Below, in pieces: positions 33,799 to 41,359 of a DNA stretch of 64,000 nucleotides. Within the stretch, counting starts at the first letter, position 1. Every line of letters starts with the position of its first letter. Under the pieces are notes generated by a model. It searched no databases. It saw nothing but the letters and a program-made list of their open reading frames with translations, and was not told where the DNA came from. The translations under genes and the position numbers were made by a program. Origin of the DNA: Micromonospora vinacea (GTDB lineage Bacteria > Actinomycetota > Actinomycetes > Mycobacteriales > Micromonosporaceae); the NCBI RefSeq assembly GCF_015751785.1, contig NZ_JADOTY010000001.1:6324001-6388000 (forward strand), given 5' to 3'.

Positions 33799-34416
33799 TC
33801 AGCGCAGCAGCGCCATCCGGTCGATGATGGAATCGCGCAGCCCCGGTGGCCAGGGAAACAACGGCGCCGCCACCTGGAGCTGGGCGAATCCGTGCAGCCC
33901 GACCCAGAGCGCCGTCGCGTCGGCGAAGAGGTCCGCGCTGGTCGATCGTCCCGCCGCAACGCAGTCGGCGAGCGTACGCCGGAAGACCTCGAAGGCTCCC
34001 ATGCCGAGCACGGTGAGTTCGTCCGCCATGGCCGGGGCCCGCTCAAGGGCCTGCCCGGCGTCCCAGACGGCACCGAACATCACCCGGTACTGGTGGGGCC
34101 GGCGTTCGGCGAAGGTCAGGTAGGCCGCGCAGATCGCGCGCAGGCGCTCGACCGGATCCGCGTCATCCGGCGCGCCCAACTCCTGTTCCAGGATGCCGAA
34201 CGCGCGTTGCGCGACCGCGAGCAGGATCGAGTCCAGGTCCGGAAAGTGCGGATAGATCGACGGCGCGGAGATGCCGGCCTGTCGGGCGATCCCCCGCAGG
34301 GTCATGTTCTGCGGCGTGCCGTCCTCCAGGAGCGTCATCGCGGCGTCGACGATCTCGTCGCGCAGCTGGGCACCTTCGCCACGCTTGTTGCGGGCCCGCG
34401 TTCTCGGTGTGGTCAC
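33799..34416 (-). CDS. TetR family regulator
   Basis: A 205-residue TetR/AcrR repressor. The N-terminal helix-turn-helix reads MTLRGIARQAGISAPSIYPHFPDLDSIL, and the ligand-binding half (YRVMFGAVWDAGQALERAP, LWVGLHGFAQLQ) belongs to the WHG-type C-terminal domain. The GTG at 34416 has only AGGGA directly next to it, so initiation may be weak or leaderless. It is divergent from two small membrane-protein genes that it probably represses. The 79-nt spacer has the direct repeat GTAAGTT (34447 and 34461) and the inverted pair GCGTTA/TAACGC. Confidence 0.85.
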   Translation of the reverse strand: MTTPRTRARNKRGEGAQLRDEIVDAAMTLLEDGTPQNMTLRGIARQAGISAPSIYPHFPDLDSILLAVAQRAFGILEQELGAPDDADPVERLRAICAAYLTFAERRPHQYRVMFGAVWDAGQALERAPAMADELTVLGMGAFEVFRRTLADCVAAGRSTSADLFADATALWVGLHGFAQLQVAAPLFPWPPGLRDSIIDRMALLR

Positions 34417-34495
34417 TCCCTGACTTTACATGCGTTAGGTGAGGGCGTAAGTTAACGCTTGTAAGTTCACAGCCGTTTCCAGAGATGAGGCCCTC

Positions 34496-34924
34496 ATGAC
34501 CACCGCTACCGCTACCCGAATCGACATCGCCGCCCCCGCCCACAGCGCAGACCTCGTCGGCCGTGGGCTGGCGGCCCTCGCCTCCCTCGCCACCGGCGTC
34601 GCGTTCGTCAACGGCGTACTACTGACACTCAACGCCAGCGACGACCGCCTGTTCATCGAAGGCTGGCGAGTCTCCAGCTTCGGCATCTTCGCCGCGCTCT
34701 TCGCCCTGCTCGCGGTCAGGCCCCGCCAAGCGGCCGGCGTCTGGGAGATCGTGCTCGTCGGCAAGGCCGCGCTGGTCGTGTTCGGCGCACTGATCGGAGA
34801 CGTCCCCGAGGCACGGCTGTCGGCCATCATCGACTTGGGGCTTGTCGCCGTCGTCGCGGCTGCCTACGTGCTGTGCCGCGGCTGGTTGGCGTGGCGTTCC
34901 GCGACCACCAACCCGACCCGATGA
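34496..34924 (+). CDS. Small integral membrane protein, unknown function
   Basis: A 142-residue protein with four hydrophobic helices (about residues 25-46, 60-78, 85-103, 110-130) and a short N-terminal cytosolic stretch. It resembles uncharacterised DoxX-like or DUF-type membrane proteins only in layout; I do not recognise the family. It overlaps the next gene by 4 nt (ATGA at 34921), and the pair lies divergent from a TetR gene, which probably makes it ligand-inducible. Confidence 0.7.
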   Translation: MTTATATRIDIAAPAHSADLVGRGLAALASLATGVAFVNGVLLTLNASDDRLFIEGWRVSSFGIFAALFALLAVRPRQAAGVWEIVLVGKAALVVFGALIGDVPEARLSAIIDLGLVAVVAAAYVLCRGWLAWRSATTNPTR

Positions 34925-35322
34925 CGGAGACGACCGTGTCCCCCACCTCGCCTTCCCGGCGCGTCGACCGTACCGTCATCATCTCGATCTGGGCGGTCCC
35001 GGTCCTGGTCGTCGGCCAGTTCGCCATGCTGGCCATCGTCCCGGTCGTCCTTGCGCTGACCGTCAGCCTGCGGCACGCCCACCTACGCGGACTACGCCGC
35101 TGGACCATCGCTCTCGGCACCGCCTACGCCGTCCCGCTGATCCTCTGGACCATCGGGCCCGACCGCGCCCCGAGCCTGTCCAGGGACATGCACCCGGTCT
35201 TCGCCGCACTGATCGTCGTGGCCTCGCTGGTCGCGGCAGCTGCCTTTCACCTCGGCCGTCGACGCTCGAGCAGGCCCGACGGGTCGCCGAGCGAGCGGCA
35301 GCACTTCCGGGCCGCGCCGTGA
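34921..35322 (+). CDS. Small integral membrane protein, unknown function
   Basis: A 133-residue protein with about four hydrophobic helices (IISIWAVPVLVVGQFAMLAI at residues 19-38, one at about 39-47, IALGTAYAVPLILWTIG at about 62-78, and VFAALIVVASLVAAAAF at about 92-108) and an Arg-rich C-terminus. Its ATG sits in the stop of the upstream membrane-protein gene, so the two are coupled and may form a complex. Function unknown. A stable hairpin follows at 35357. Confidence 0.7.
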   Translation: MTETTVSPTSPSRRVDRTVIISIWAVPVLVVGQFAMLAIVPVVLALTVSLRHAHLRGLRRWTIALGTAYAVPLILWTIGPDRAPSLSRDMHPVFAALIVVASLVAAAAFHLGRRRSSRPDGSPSERQHFRAAP

Positions 35323-35356
35323 CCGATACGCTCCTCCTCCGCCTGGACGGAAACGT

Positions 35357-35398
35357 CGGATCGCCCGTCGCCATCATTCGACGGCGGCGGGCGATCCG
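35357..35398 (+). terminator. Terminator of the small membrane-protein pair
   Basis: A 16-bp stem with one G-T pair (35357-35372 with 35383-35398, outer arm CGGATCGCCCG) and a 10-nt loop lie 34 nt after the stop. Confidence 0.75.
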
Positions 35399-35459
35399 AG
35401 CGCTCACTATCGAGGGAACGGGCCCCACTGGTTGATGAGGTCGTCCAAGGAGTGACGGA

Positions 35460-36464
35460 TCAGCGGAGCGGCAGGGTGGCCAGCGCGAGGTTGGGGTCGA
35501 TGCCGGTGGTGTACGCGGCACTGAGCACGTAGACGGTGCGGCCGCGCACGGCCACCGAGGTCGGATTCTGCAACCCGTGGGCGGCGTTCATCAGCGTTCG
35601 CGAACGGCCGGCCGCGTCGATGCTCACCACCGTGTTCGGTCCGTTCAGCGCGGCGATGACCTGGTGGTCACCGGCACCGGCGAAGGCGAAGTCGTCGATG
35701 CCGACCAGGCCGGTCGCCGCCACCCGGACCGGCCCGGGTCGGCCGTGCCGCAACGGAATGCGCAGCAGCGTGCCCTGGTCGAGGTTGGTCGCCCAGACCG
35801 CGCCGGCGCGGACCTTGATGCCGTTGGCACCGAGGAAGCCCGCCGCGGCGAGCTCGGGTGCCGAGGACCAGACCTCGGCGCGACCGCCCTCCAGAGCGAC
35901 CGTCGAGATCGTGCCGAGCGCGGAGTCCGCGAGGTAGAACCTCCTCGTCTCCGCGTCGAACGCCAGGCCGTTGGGGAGCCCGTCGGCTGGCAGGGCCGCG
36001 ATGCGGTGCGGGGACCGGCCGGGGCGTAGCCGGTACAGCCCCGTGGTGGCGGCATCGCCGCTCGCGTAGAGGAAGTAGAGCGTGCCGTCAGCCATCCGGA
36101 CGATGCCCGTGGTCAGCGCGAACGCGAGCACCGGGGTGTTGACGCCACCGTCGGCCGGGGCCGGCAGCGTCGCCAGGATCCGCGTCCCGCCGGACGGGCT
36201 GACCGCGGCGACCTGCCGGGCGGCCGCGAAGGTGACGTAGGCGGTGCCGTCCGGGCCGAGCGCGACGTTCTCCGGCAACTGCCCCTTCGCCAGGTCGAAG
36301 TGGACAGCGATCCGCGACGGCACCGGTGCGGCCGACACCCGGGGCGGCCCGACGGTGAGGGCCGGCGCGGTAGCAGCCGGTGCGGCGCTCGACGGTACGA
36401 CCGTTGTGACGCCGATCCCCGCTGCTGCGACAGCGACTGCGAGGGTCATCGTTCTCTTGCGCAT
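35460..36464 (-). CDS. Secreted beta-propeller protein (ScyD/ScyE or SMP-30 like)
   Basis: A 334-residue exported protein: signal peptide (1-28, ending PSSAAPA), then a six-bladed propeller of NHL/SMP-30 character. Blade motifs seen include LPENVALGPDGTAYVTF, GLPNGLAFDAETRRFYLADS and LGANGIKVRAGAVWATNLDQG. The family is annotated ScyD/ScyE in actinobacteria with no known enzymatic role. A lactonase activity (needed for the pentonate route) cannot be ruled out, but the metal ligands of SMP-30 lactonases are not all evident. It lies 99 nt downstream of the XRE regulator on the same strand. Confidence 0.75.
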   Translation of the reverse strand: MRKRTMTLAVAVAAAGIGVTTVVPSSAAPAATAPALTVGPPRVSAAPVPSRIAVHFDLAKGQLPENVALGPDGTAYVTFAAARQVAAVSPSGGTRILATLPAPADGGVNTPVLAFALTTGIVRMADGTLYFLYASGDAATTGLYRLRPGRSPHRIAALPADGLPNGLAFDAETRRFYLADSALGTISTVALEGGRAEVWSSAPELAAAGFLGANGIKVRAGAVWATNLDQGTLLRIPLRHGRPGPVRVAATGLVGIDDFAFAGAGDHQVIAALNGPNTVVSIDAAGRSRTLMNAAHGLQNPTSVAVRGRTVYVLSAAYTTGIDPNLALATLPLR

Positions 36465-36563
36465 TTCTGTCCTTACTCAGTGCGTTGTTGGTGGGCGTGA
36501 AATGGGCGCGACGGGTCCGGCGCTCCTTGCGGAGCACCTCGTGTCGAGCCGATGGGGACGGCG

Positions 36564-37451
36564 CTATTCGCGCCTGACGAGCGGCTGCGACGCCACGGCA
36601 CGGGTGGTGACGGCGCCGTGCACGAGCAACGTCATCGCAGCCTGAGATGCCGAGCCGGGTTCGGTGGTGGCGACGACGACGGTCTGGCCGTCCTCGGTAC
36701 GCAGGGACTGCTGTGTCACGTTCATCGCGCCGACAAGCGGGTGACGCATCTCGTAGACGGCGTCGCCGCCGGCCTTCACCCGGTGGTCGGCCCACATGGC
36801 GGCGAACTCCGAACTCCGCACCGTCAGCTCACCGACCAGCGCGGTCATCAGCGGGTCGTCCGGGTGCTGCCCGGAAGCCATCCGCAGCGTCGCCACCACC
36901 GCGCGGGCCTTGGCGGGCCAGTCCACGTACAGGTCGCGGGTGTGGGCGTCCAGGAACACCAGCCGTGCCATGTTCGGGTACTGGTTCGGCCGCTCCGGGA
37001 TCTCCGGGTCCACGTGGCCGGCGAACAGGGCATGACCGGCGGTGTTCCAGGCCAGCACGTCGGCGCGGCGACCGAGCACCACCACCGGTACGTCACCAAG
37101 TGTCGCGACGAGTTGGCGTACCGCCGGGCTCAGCCGCTCCGGGGCCGGGCGACGGACGGCGGGCCGGCGGCGGGTACCGGCCGCCAGCTCGTTCAGATGG
37201 CGGCGTTCCGCGTCGTCGAGTCGCAGTGCCCGGGCGAGCGCGTCGAGCACCTCGGGTGAGGCGTTGACGGCCTGCCCCTGCTCCAACCGGGTGTAGTACG
37301 AAACGCTCACCCCGGCCAGCAGGGCCAGCTCTTCCCGGCGCAGCCCTCGAACCCGGCGCCGCTCACCGTACGTCGCCACGCCGGTGTCCTCCGGCCGTAG
37401 CTGGGAGCGCCGGGCCTGGAGGAAATCGCCGAGCTGTCCTCTCGCGTTCAT
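36564..37451 (-). CDS. XRE family regulator with MmyB-like ligand-binding domain
   Basis: A 295-residue regulator: N-terminal XRE helix-turn-helix (VRGLRREELALLAGVSVSYY, residues 34-53) and a C-terminal MmyB-like PAS-type domain (DVLAWNTAGHALFAG; ARLVFLDAHTRDLYVDW). Hundreds of such proteins occur in actinomycetes, where the domain binds fatty acid-like ligands. The typical neighbours are short-chain dehydrogenases or hydrolases; here the next gene is the secreted propeller at 35460. ATG at 37451 is used because the family starts at MNARGQLGDFLQARR. Confidence 0.88.
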   Translation of the reverse strand: MNARGQLGDFLQARRSQLRPEDTGVATYGERRRVRGLRREELALLAGVSVSYYTRLEQGQAVNASPEVLDALARALRLDDAERRHLNELAAGTRRRPAVRRPAPERLSPAVRQLVATLGDVPVVVLGRRADVLAWNTAGHALFAGHVDPEIPERPNQYPNMARLVFLDAHTRDLYVDWPAKARAVVATLRMASGQHPDDPLMTALVGELTVRSSEFAAMWADHRVKAGGDAVYEMRHPLVGAMNVTQQSLRTEDGQTVVVATTEPGSASQAAMTLLVHGAVTTRAVASQPLVRRE

Positions 37452-37537
37452 GACTCGAAGTATTGCGAGCCCCGCCTGCCCCAACCACTCCCTGCCAGGG
37501 GTAGGCACCGCGCGGCGAGGCAGCTCGTACGGGTGGG

Positions 37538-38128
37538 TCAGTGGGTGACGGCGCTGCCGCTGGTGGCGCCGGCACGAAGGCCCTGGTCGATGAATTTGAT
37601 CAACCAGTTGAAGCTCTCGTCGACTGACGCGTCGATCTGGAACCCACCGGCCGCCTCCAGGGTCGCGAACCCGTGCAGGACGCTGCGCAGCGTCCGCATG
37701 GCGTGGATCTCCTGGCCGGGTTCCAGCCCGTACCCGCTCAGCATGGCCGCCCAGGAGGCGAGCACCCGCTCGCTGGCCGGGATGAACGGATCGTCGGGGC
37801 CGGTCGGGCGGGTGGCGTTGGCGGCCGCGTACCGGCCCGGGTGTTCCCGCACGTAGGTCCGCATGGCCTGCGCGCCGGCGGCGAGGGCATCGCTGCCGGA
37901 CCGGCCCTGAATGGCGTCGCGGATGGTGTCGCCGGCCTCGGTCATGGCCAGGGTGGCGATCCGGTGCGCCACGTCGGCCTGACTGCTGACGTGCTTGTAG
38001 AGCGAGGGGGTCTTGATCCCGAGCCGTTCGGCGAGCAGGCCCATGCTGAGGTTGTCGAAGCCGACCTCGTCGACCAGCGCGGCTGCGGCCTCGGTGACCG
38101 CTGCCGGGGTGAGCCGGGCCTTAGGCAT
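37538..38128 (-). CDS. TetR family regulator (hydrolase operon)
   Basis: A 196-residue TetR/AcrR repressor. The helix-turn-helix region reads LSMGLLAERLGIKTPSLYKHV (residues 27-47), and the ligand domain with YAAANATRPTGPDDPF and SVLHGFATLEAAGGF is of the WHG/TetR_C_33 type. Its ATG lies 8 nt inside the end of the alpha/beta hydrolase gene, so the two are co-translated. Two palindromes upstream of the hydrolase gene (38974-39009) are the probable operators for autoregulation. Confidence 0.87.
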   Translation of the reverse strand: MPKARLTPAAVTEAAAALVDEVGFDNLSMGLLAERLGIKTPSLYKHVSSQADVAHRIATLAMTEAGDTIRDAIQGRSGSDALAAGAQAMRTYVREHPGRYAAANATRPTGPDDPFIPASERVLASWAAMLSGYGLEPGQEIHAMRTLRSVLHGFATLEAAGGFQIDASVDESFNWLIKFIDQGLRAGATSGSAVTH

Positions 38129-38957
38129 TGGGCAGCGTTCGGGCGAGGAAGGGCAGGGCGAGGGCGAGGACCTGGTCGGGCGTCTGGGCGTGCGGGTAGT
38201 GGCCCGCGCCCTCGATGACTGCCAGCTCGCCGAGCCCTCGCGGCAGGTCGGCGATGATGCGCTCGCCCTCGGCTCGCGGGTCGACCCAGTCGGGGTCGGC
38301 GCTGCCCTGGATCACCAGGACCGGGCAGGTGACGTTGGGCAGTTGCCGACCGGCGTCGGCCGGGCTGGTCTTGGCCATGGCCTGGAGGACCTTCATCCGG
38401 CCGGGTTCACTCATCGTGGCCTCGATGCGCGCCAGCTCGCCGTGCCAGTCGGCGGGCTTGGTGGGGTACGCAACATCGAGGTACTTCTTCCAGTTCGCCA
38501 GGCTCCCGCGCAGGAGGACCTGCGCCAGTTGGATGAAGCCGGCCCGGAAGCGCTTCACCCGCACCAGCCCACCCAGGTCGAAGGACTGTGCGCGGGTGAA
38601 GGGCGCCAGCTCGATGACGCCGGTGATCAGGTCGGGTGCGGTGGCGGCCGCGATGGTCGCGGCACCGCCGCTGATCGACTGACCGATGATCACGGCCGGA
38701 CCGCCGAGGTGACGCACCACGGCGACGAGATCACCCGCGATGTCGGTGCGGCTGTAGCCGTCCCAGCCGAGGCTGGAGTCGCCGCAGCCACGGATGTCGA
38801 CGTTGGCGACCCGGTATCCGGCCGAGGCCAGGGCCGGAGCGACGAACCGGTAGGAGTGCCGGCTGTCGCCCATGCCGTGCGCCAGGACGACCAGCGGGCC
38901 CTGCCCGGTCACCTCGTAGGCGATGGTGTTGCCGGCAATGCCGAGACGTTCGGTCAT
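38121..38957 (-). CDS. Alpha/beta hydrolase, TetR-controlled
   Basis: A 278-residue alpha/beta hydrolase of the epoxide hydrolase/haloperoxidase-like group. It has the oxyanion motif LAHGMGDSRHSYR, the nucleophile serine in IGQSISGGAAT (about residue 100), the acid in GSADPDWVDP (about 228) and histidine in EGAGHYPHAQ (about 255). ATG at 38957 follows GGAGG. It is first in an operon with the TetR gene, an arrangement common for small-molecule ester or lactone detoxification. Substrate unknown. Confidence 0.87.
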   Translation of the reverse strand: MTERLGIAGNTIAYEVTGQGPLVVLAHGMGDSRHSYRFVAPALASAGYRVANVDIRGCGDSSLGWDGYSRTDIAGDLVAVVRHLGGPAVIIGQSISGGAATIAAATAPDLITGVIELAPFTRAQSFDLGGLVRVKRFRAGFIQLAQVLLRGSLANWKKYLDVAYPTKPADWHGELARIEATMSEPGRMKVLQAMAKTSPADAGRQLPNVTCPVLVIQGSADPDWVDPRAEGERIIADLPRGLGELAVIEGAGHYPHAQTPDQVLALALPFLARTLPNA

Positions 38958-38973
38958 GACGCCCTCCAAGTGA

Positions 38974-39009
38974 GCTAATGCGATTAGCTAAAGGCTAACC
39001 GCATTAGCC
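38974..39009. promoter_or_regulatory. Tandem palindromic TetR operators
   Basis: Two perfect inverted repeats lie just upstream of the hydrolase gene: GCTAAT-GCG-ATTAGC (38974-38988) and GGCTAA-CCGCA-TTAGCC (38993-39009). TTAGCTAA at 38985-38992 bridges them. Paired sites of this form suit cooperative binding by two TetR dimers. Confidence 0.65.
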
Positions 39010-39031
39010 CCAGAGGGCAAGCCCGCCGCCG

Positions 39032-39820
39032 CTACCCGCCCCCACCCAGGCCGAGCTGGGGGTAGAGGGCGTCGGGGGCAGCGACCGCCCCAGGTGGCCG
39101 AGCGACAGTGACTGTCGCACCGAAGTCGCTGTAGCGCAGGGACGCGTTCGGCAGCCCGTTGGCCTGCGGCATCAGGAAGCTGACCAGCCGGCCCTCGGTG
39201 TCCAGTGATGCCCGGAACGCGTGCCTGCGCGCACTGTCCGGGAAGACGGCACCGGGAGCGGGGCGGAAACTGATCCCGTTGCCGGCGCCAATCCGGCTCG
39301 CGTCGATCGTCCCGGAGATCTCCGGGCCGTCCGCTCGTGCGGTGACGATCGCGTCGATGAGGCGGCCGGAGCCGCCGAAGTCGTTCCTGCCCGGCGCGAA
39401 GCTCAGGGCGAAGTCCGACGGCACCCGGGCCGGGTCCAGGACCATCCATCCGTCGCCGACACCGCGCATGGGTAGACCGATCTTCATGTAGACCTCGTCG
39501 TCGATCATCCGGATCTCGATGCCCCCACCCGGCGTCGAAACGGTGCCGATCGAGCGCTTGTGGACGTTGTCGCTGTGCGACAGCGCCGTGACCTGACTGG
39601 CGATGTCGACGTCGCTGCGATAACTCGTCTGATTGACGAACGCCGTGCCCCCACGCAGCAGGCCGATCGCCTCGGCCGTCGTGGTGGCATCGGCGCTGGC
39701 GGCCGACACCGGGGCGGATTCGGGTTGGGGTTCGTTCTCCGTCGGTGCGCCGACCGAGCAACCCAGCAGGAGCAGGCCCGCAGAAATGCCGGCCAGTGTG
39801 GCTCGACGTGTCATGGCCAT
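39032..39820 (-). CDS. Putative lipoprotein, LppX/LprG-like fold possible
   Basis: A 262-residue lipoprotein. The lipobox LLLLGC places the lipid anchor at about residue 21, followed by a Glu/Pro/Ala-rich linker and a beta-rich domain of about 200 residues (IEIRMIDDEVYMKIG, GDGWMVLDPARVPSDF, ISFRPAPGAVFPDS). This arrangement resembles LppX/LprAFG-type lipid carriers of actinobacteria, but the identity is low enough that the call is tentative. Start could be the ATG at 39820 or 39814; neither has a strong ribosome binding site. It is divergent from the methyltransferase at 39868. Confidence 0.65.
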   Translation of the reverse strand: MAMTRRATLAGISAGLLLLGCSVGAPTENEPQPESAPVSAASADATTTAEAIGLLRGGTAFVNQTSYRSDVDIASQVTALSHSDNVHKRSIGTVSTPGGGIEIRMIDDEVYMKIGLPMRGVGDGWMVLDPARVPSDFALSFAPGRNDFGGSGRLIDAIVTARADGPEISGTIDASRIGAGNGISFRPAPGAVFPDSARRHAFRASLDTEGRLVSFLMPQANGLPNASLRYSDFGATVTVARPPGAVAAPDALYPQLGLGGGG

Positions 39821-39867
39821 CACGGTAGGCCGCCTGAGCAAGGTCCGGTGACCCGTATAGTTCCGCG

Positions 39868-40470
39868 ATGGAAACGGACACGGTACGGCAGGCTTACACG
39901 TCCGTCGCGGAGCTCTACATCGAGCTGTTCGGCACGAAACAGCAGGTGGACGCCGACGACCTCGCCCTCATCAGACGACACCTGGACAGCCGGTCCGGCC
40001 GGGTGCTCGATCTGGGGTGCGGGCCTGGCCACCTCACCGGCTACCTTCGCGAGCTGGGCGTCGACGCGATGGGGATCGACCTGGTCCCCGAGTTCATCGC
40101 CCATGCGCGGGCGACCCACCCGGGCGTCGAGTTCCACCTCGGCTCGATGGAACGCCTCGACATCGCCGAGGACTCCATCGACGGCATCCTGGCCTGGTAC
40201 TCGTTGATCCATCTTCCGCCGCCGGAGCTCGACGACGTGCTCAGGGAGTTCCGGCGGGTGCTGGTCCCGGCCGGACGCTTCGTCCTGGGCGTCTTCGCCG
40301 CCGAGGAGGTCGGCGCCTTCGACCACAAGGTCCTGACCGCCTACCGCTGGCCGCCCGACGAGATCTCCGAGCGTCTCGCCCGAGCCGGTTTCCGGGAGGT
40401 CGAACGCGTCCAGCGGCCCGGCACCGACGAGCATCGGCCGCTTGCCGCCATCGCGGCGATCGCGGTGTGA
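39868..40470 (+). CDS. Class I SAM-dependent methyltransferase
   Basis: A 200-residue methyltransferase of the Methyltransf_25/11 type. Motif I is VLDLGCGPGHLTGYL (residues 46-60), the acidic residue after strand 2 is in MGIDLVPEF, and motif II/III is in DGILAWYSLIHLPPPELDDVLREFRRVL. Members methylate small molecules; the substrate cannot be predicted. The 27-nt convergent hairpin region that follows separates it from wrbA. Confidence 0.87.
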   Translation: METDTVRQAYTSVAELYIELFGTKQQVDADDLALIRRHLDSRSGRVLDLGCGPGHLTGYLRELGVDAMGIDLVPEFIAHARATHPGVEFHLGSMERLDIAEDSIDGILAWYSLIHLPPPELDDVLREFRRVLVPAGRFVLGVFAAEEVGAFDHKVLTAYRWPPDEISERLARAGFREVERVQRPGTDEHRPLAAIAAIAV

Positions 40471-40477
40471 GGACGCC

Positions 40478-40512
40478 GAGGGCCGGCCTCCCGTAGCGGG
40501 AGACCGGCCCTC
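40478..40512. terminator. Bidirectional terminator, two-stage hairpin
   Basis: The outer stem GAGGGCCGG with CCGGCCCTC (40478-40486, 40504-40512) encloses CTCCCG-TAG-CGGGAG. It lies between the convergent methyltransferase and wrbA genes. Confidence 0.85.
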
Positions 40513-40562
40513 GCCCAACTGGCCACACGCGTCGACGCGGGCGTCCGGTACGGCGGCAGCGC

Positions 40563-41162
40563 TCAGGCGCTGAGCTTCCCGGCAATCTTGACGACCCGCT
40601 CGGCCATGTGGTCGAGGGCAGCGAACTGCGCGTCGCCCAGCGGGGCGTCGTTGCTGCCGCCGGTGACGTGCGAGACGCCGTACGGGTTGCCGTCGGCGAA
40701 CTTCAGCGGGTCGGTGTAACCCGGGGCGACGACCAGGCCGCCGAAGTGGTGGACGGTGTTGTAGAGCGCGAGAAGGGTCGACTCCTGGCCGCCGTGCGCG
40801 GTCATCGACGCGGTGAAGCCGGCGTACACCTTGTCGGCGAGCAGCCCCTGCGCCCACTGCGGGCCGAGGGTGTCGATGAACTGCTTGAGCTGGCTGGCGA
40901 CGTTGCCGTAACGGGTGGGCGTGCCGAACAGCACCGCGTCCGCCCAGACGACGTCGTCGGCGGTCGCCTTCGGCTCGTTCTTCGTGGCGTCGAAGTGCTG
41001 GCTCCAGGCGGCGTTGGAGGCGATGGCCTCTGCCGGGGCGAGCTCCGGAACCTGACGCAGCCGCACCTCGGCGCCAGCCTTCTCGCCGGCCTCGGCCAGG
41101 CGCTTGGCCATGGCGTGGAGAGTGCCGGTGGACGAGTAGTAGATGACGGAGAGCTTGGTCAT
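40563..41162 (-). CDS. wrbA: NAD(P)H:quinone oxidoreductase, WrbA type
   Basis: A 199-residue flavodoxin-like FMN enzyme that reduces quinones by two electrons. The FMN phosphate loop is YYSSTGTLHAMAKRL (residues 8-22), GTPTRYGNVASQLKQF contacts the ring, and the FTASMTAHGGQESTLL segment is the WrbA signature. The length equals that of the family. The ATG at 41162 has GGAAGG 9 nt upstream. A perfect NotI-like palindrome upstream (41201) suggests control by a redox- or quinone-responsive repressor. Confidence 0.92.
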   Translation of the reverse strand: MTKLSVIYYSSTGTLHAMAKRLAEAGEKAGAEVRLRQVPELAPAEAIASNAAWSQHFDATKNEPKATADDVVWADAVLFGTPTRYGNVASQLKQFIDTLGPQWAQGLLADKVYAGFTASMTAHGGQESTLLALYNTVHHFGGLVVAPGYTDPLKFADGNPYGVSHVTGGSNDAPLGDAQFAALDHMAERVVKIAGKLSA

Positions 41163-41200
41163 CGGAGGCATCCTTCCCAGAGTAGTTGCCGCTGATAAAT

Positions 41201-41212
41201 TTGCGGCCGCAA
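41201..41212. promoter_or_regulatory. 12-bp perfect palindrome upstream of wrbA
   Basis: TTGCGGCCGCAA lies 38 nt upstream of the wrbA start, in a short A/T-rich patch. It is a likely repressor site for the quinone reductase gene. The regulator is not identifiable here. Confidence 0.5.
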
Positions 41213-41359
41213 CAATCTCGACTGTAGCAGCCGCCTCGCGACACCCCAACGTCCTGACCATGCCCACTCGGGTGACGGAGCACACCACTCGGCAGACGGG
41301 CGCGGGCCGCGGCCGTCCAGCCGATGAGGCGGGACGGTTCGGGCCCCTACGATGAGGCG

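Noticed and set aside
35460..36464. Pentonolactonase for the Weimberg route
   Set aside because: The protein is exported and does not show the full set of SMP-30 lactonase metal ligands, so I kept it as a propeller of unknown function.
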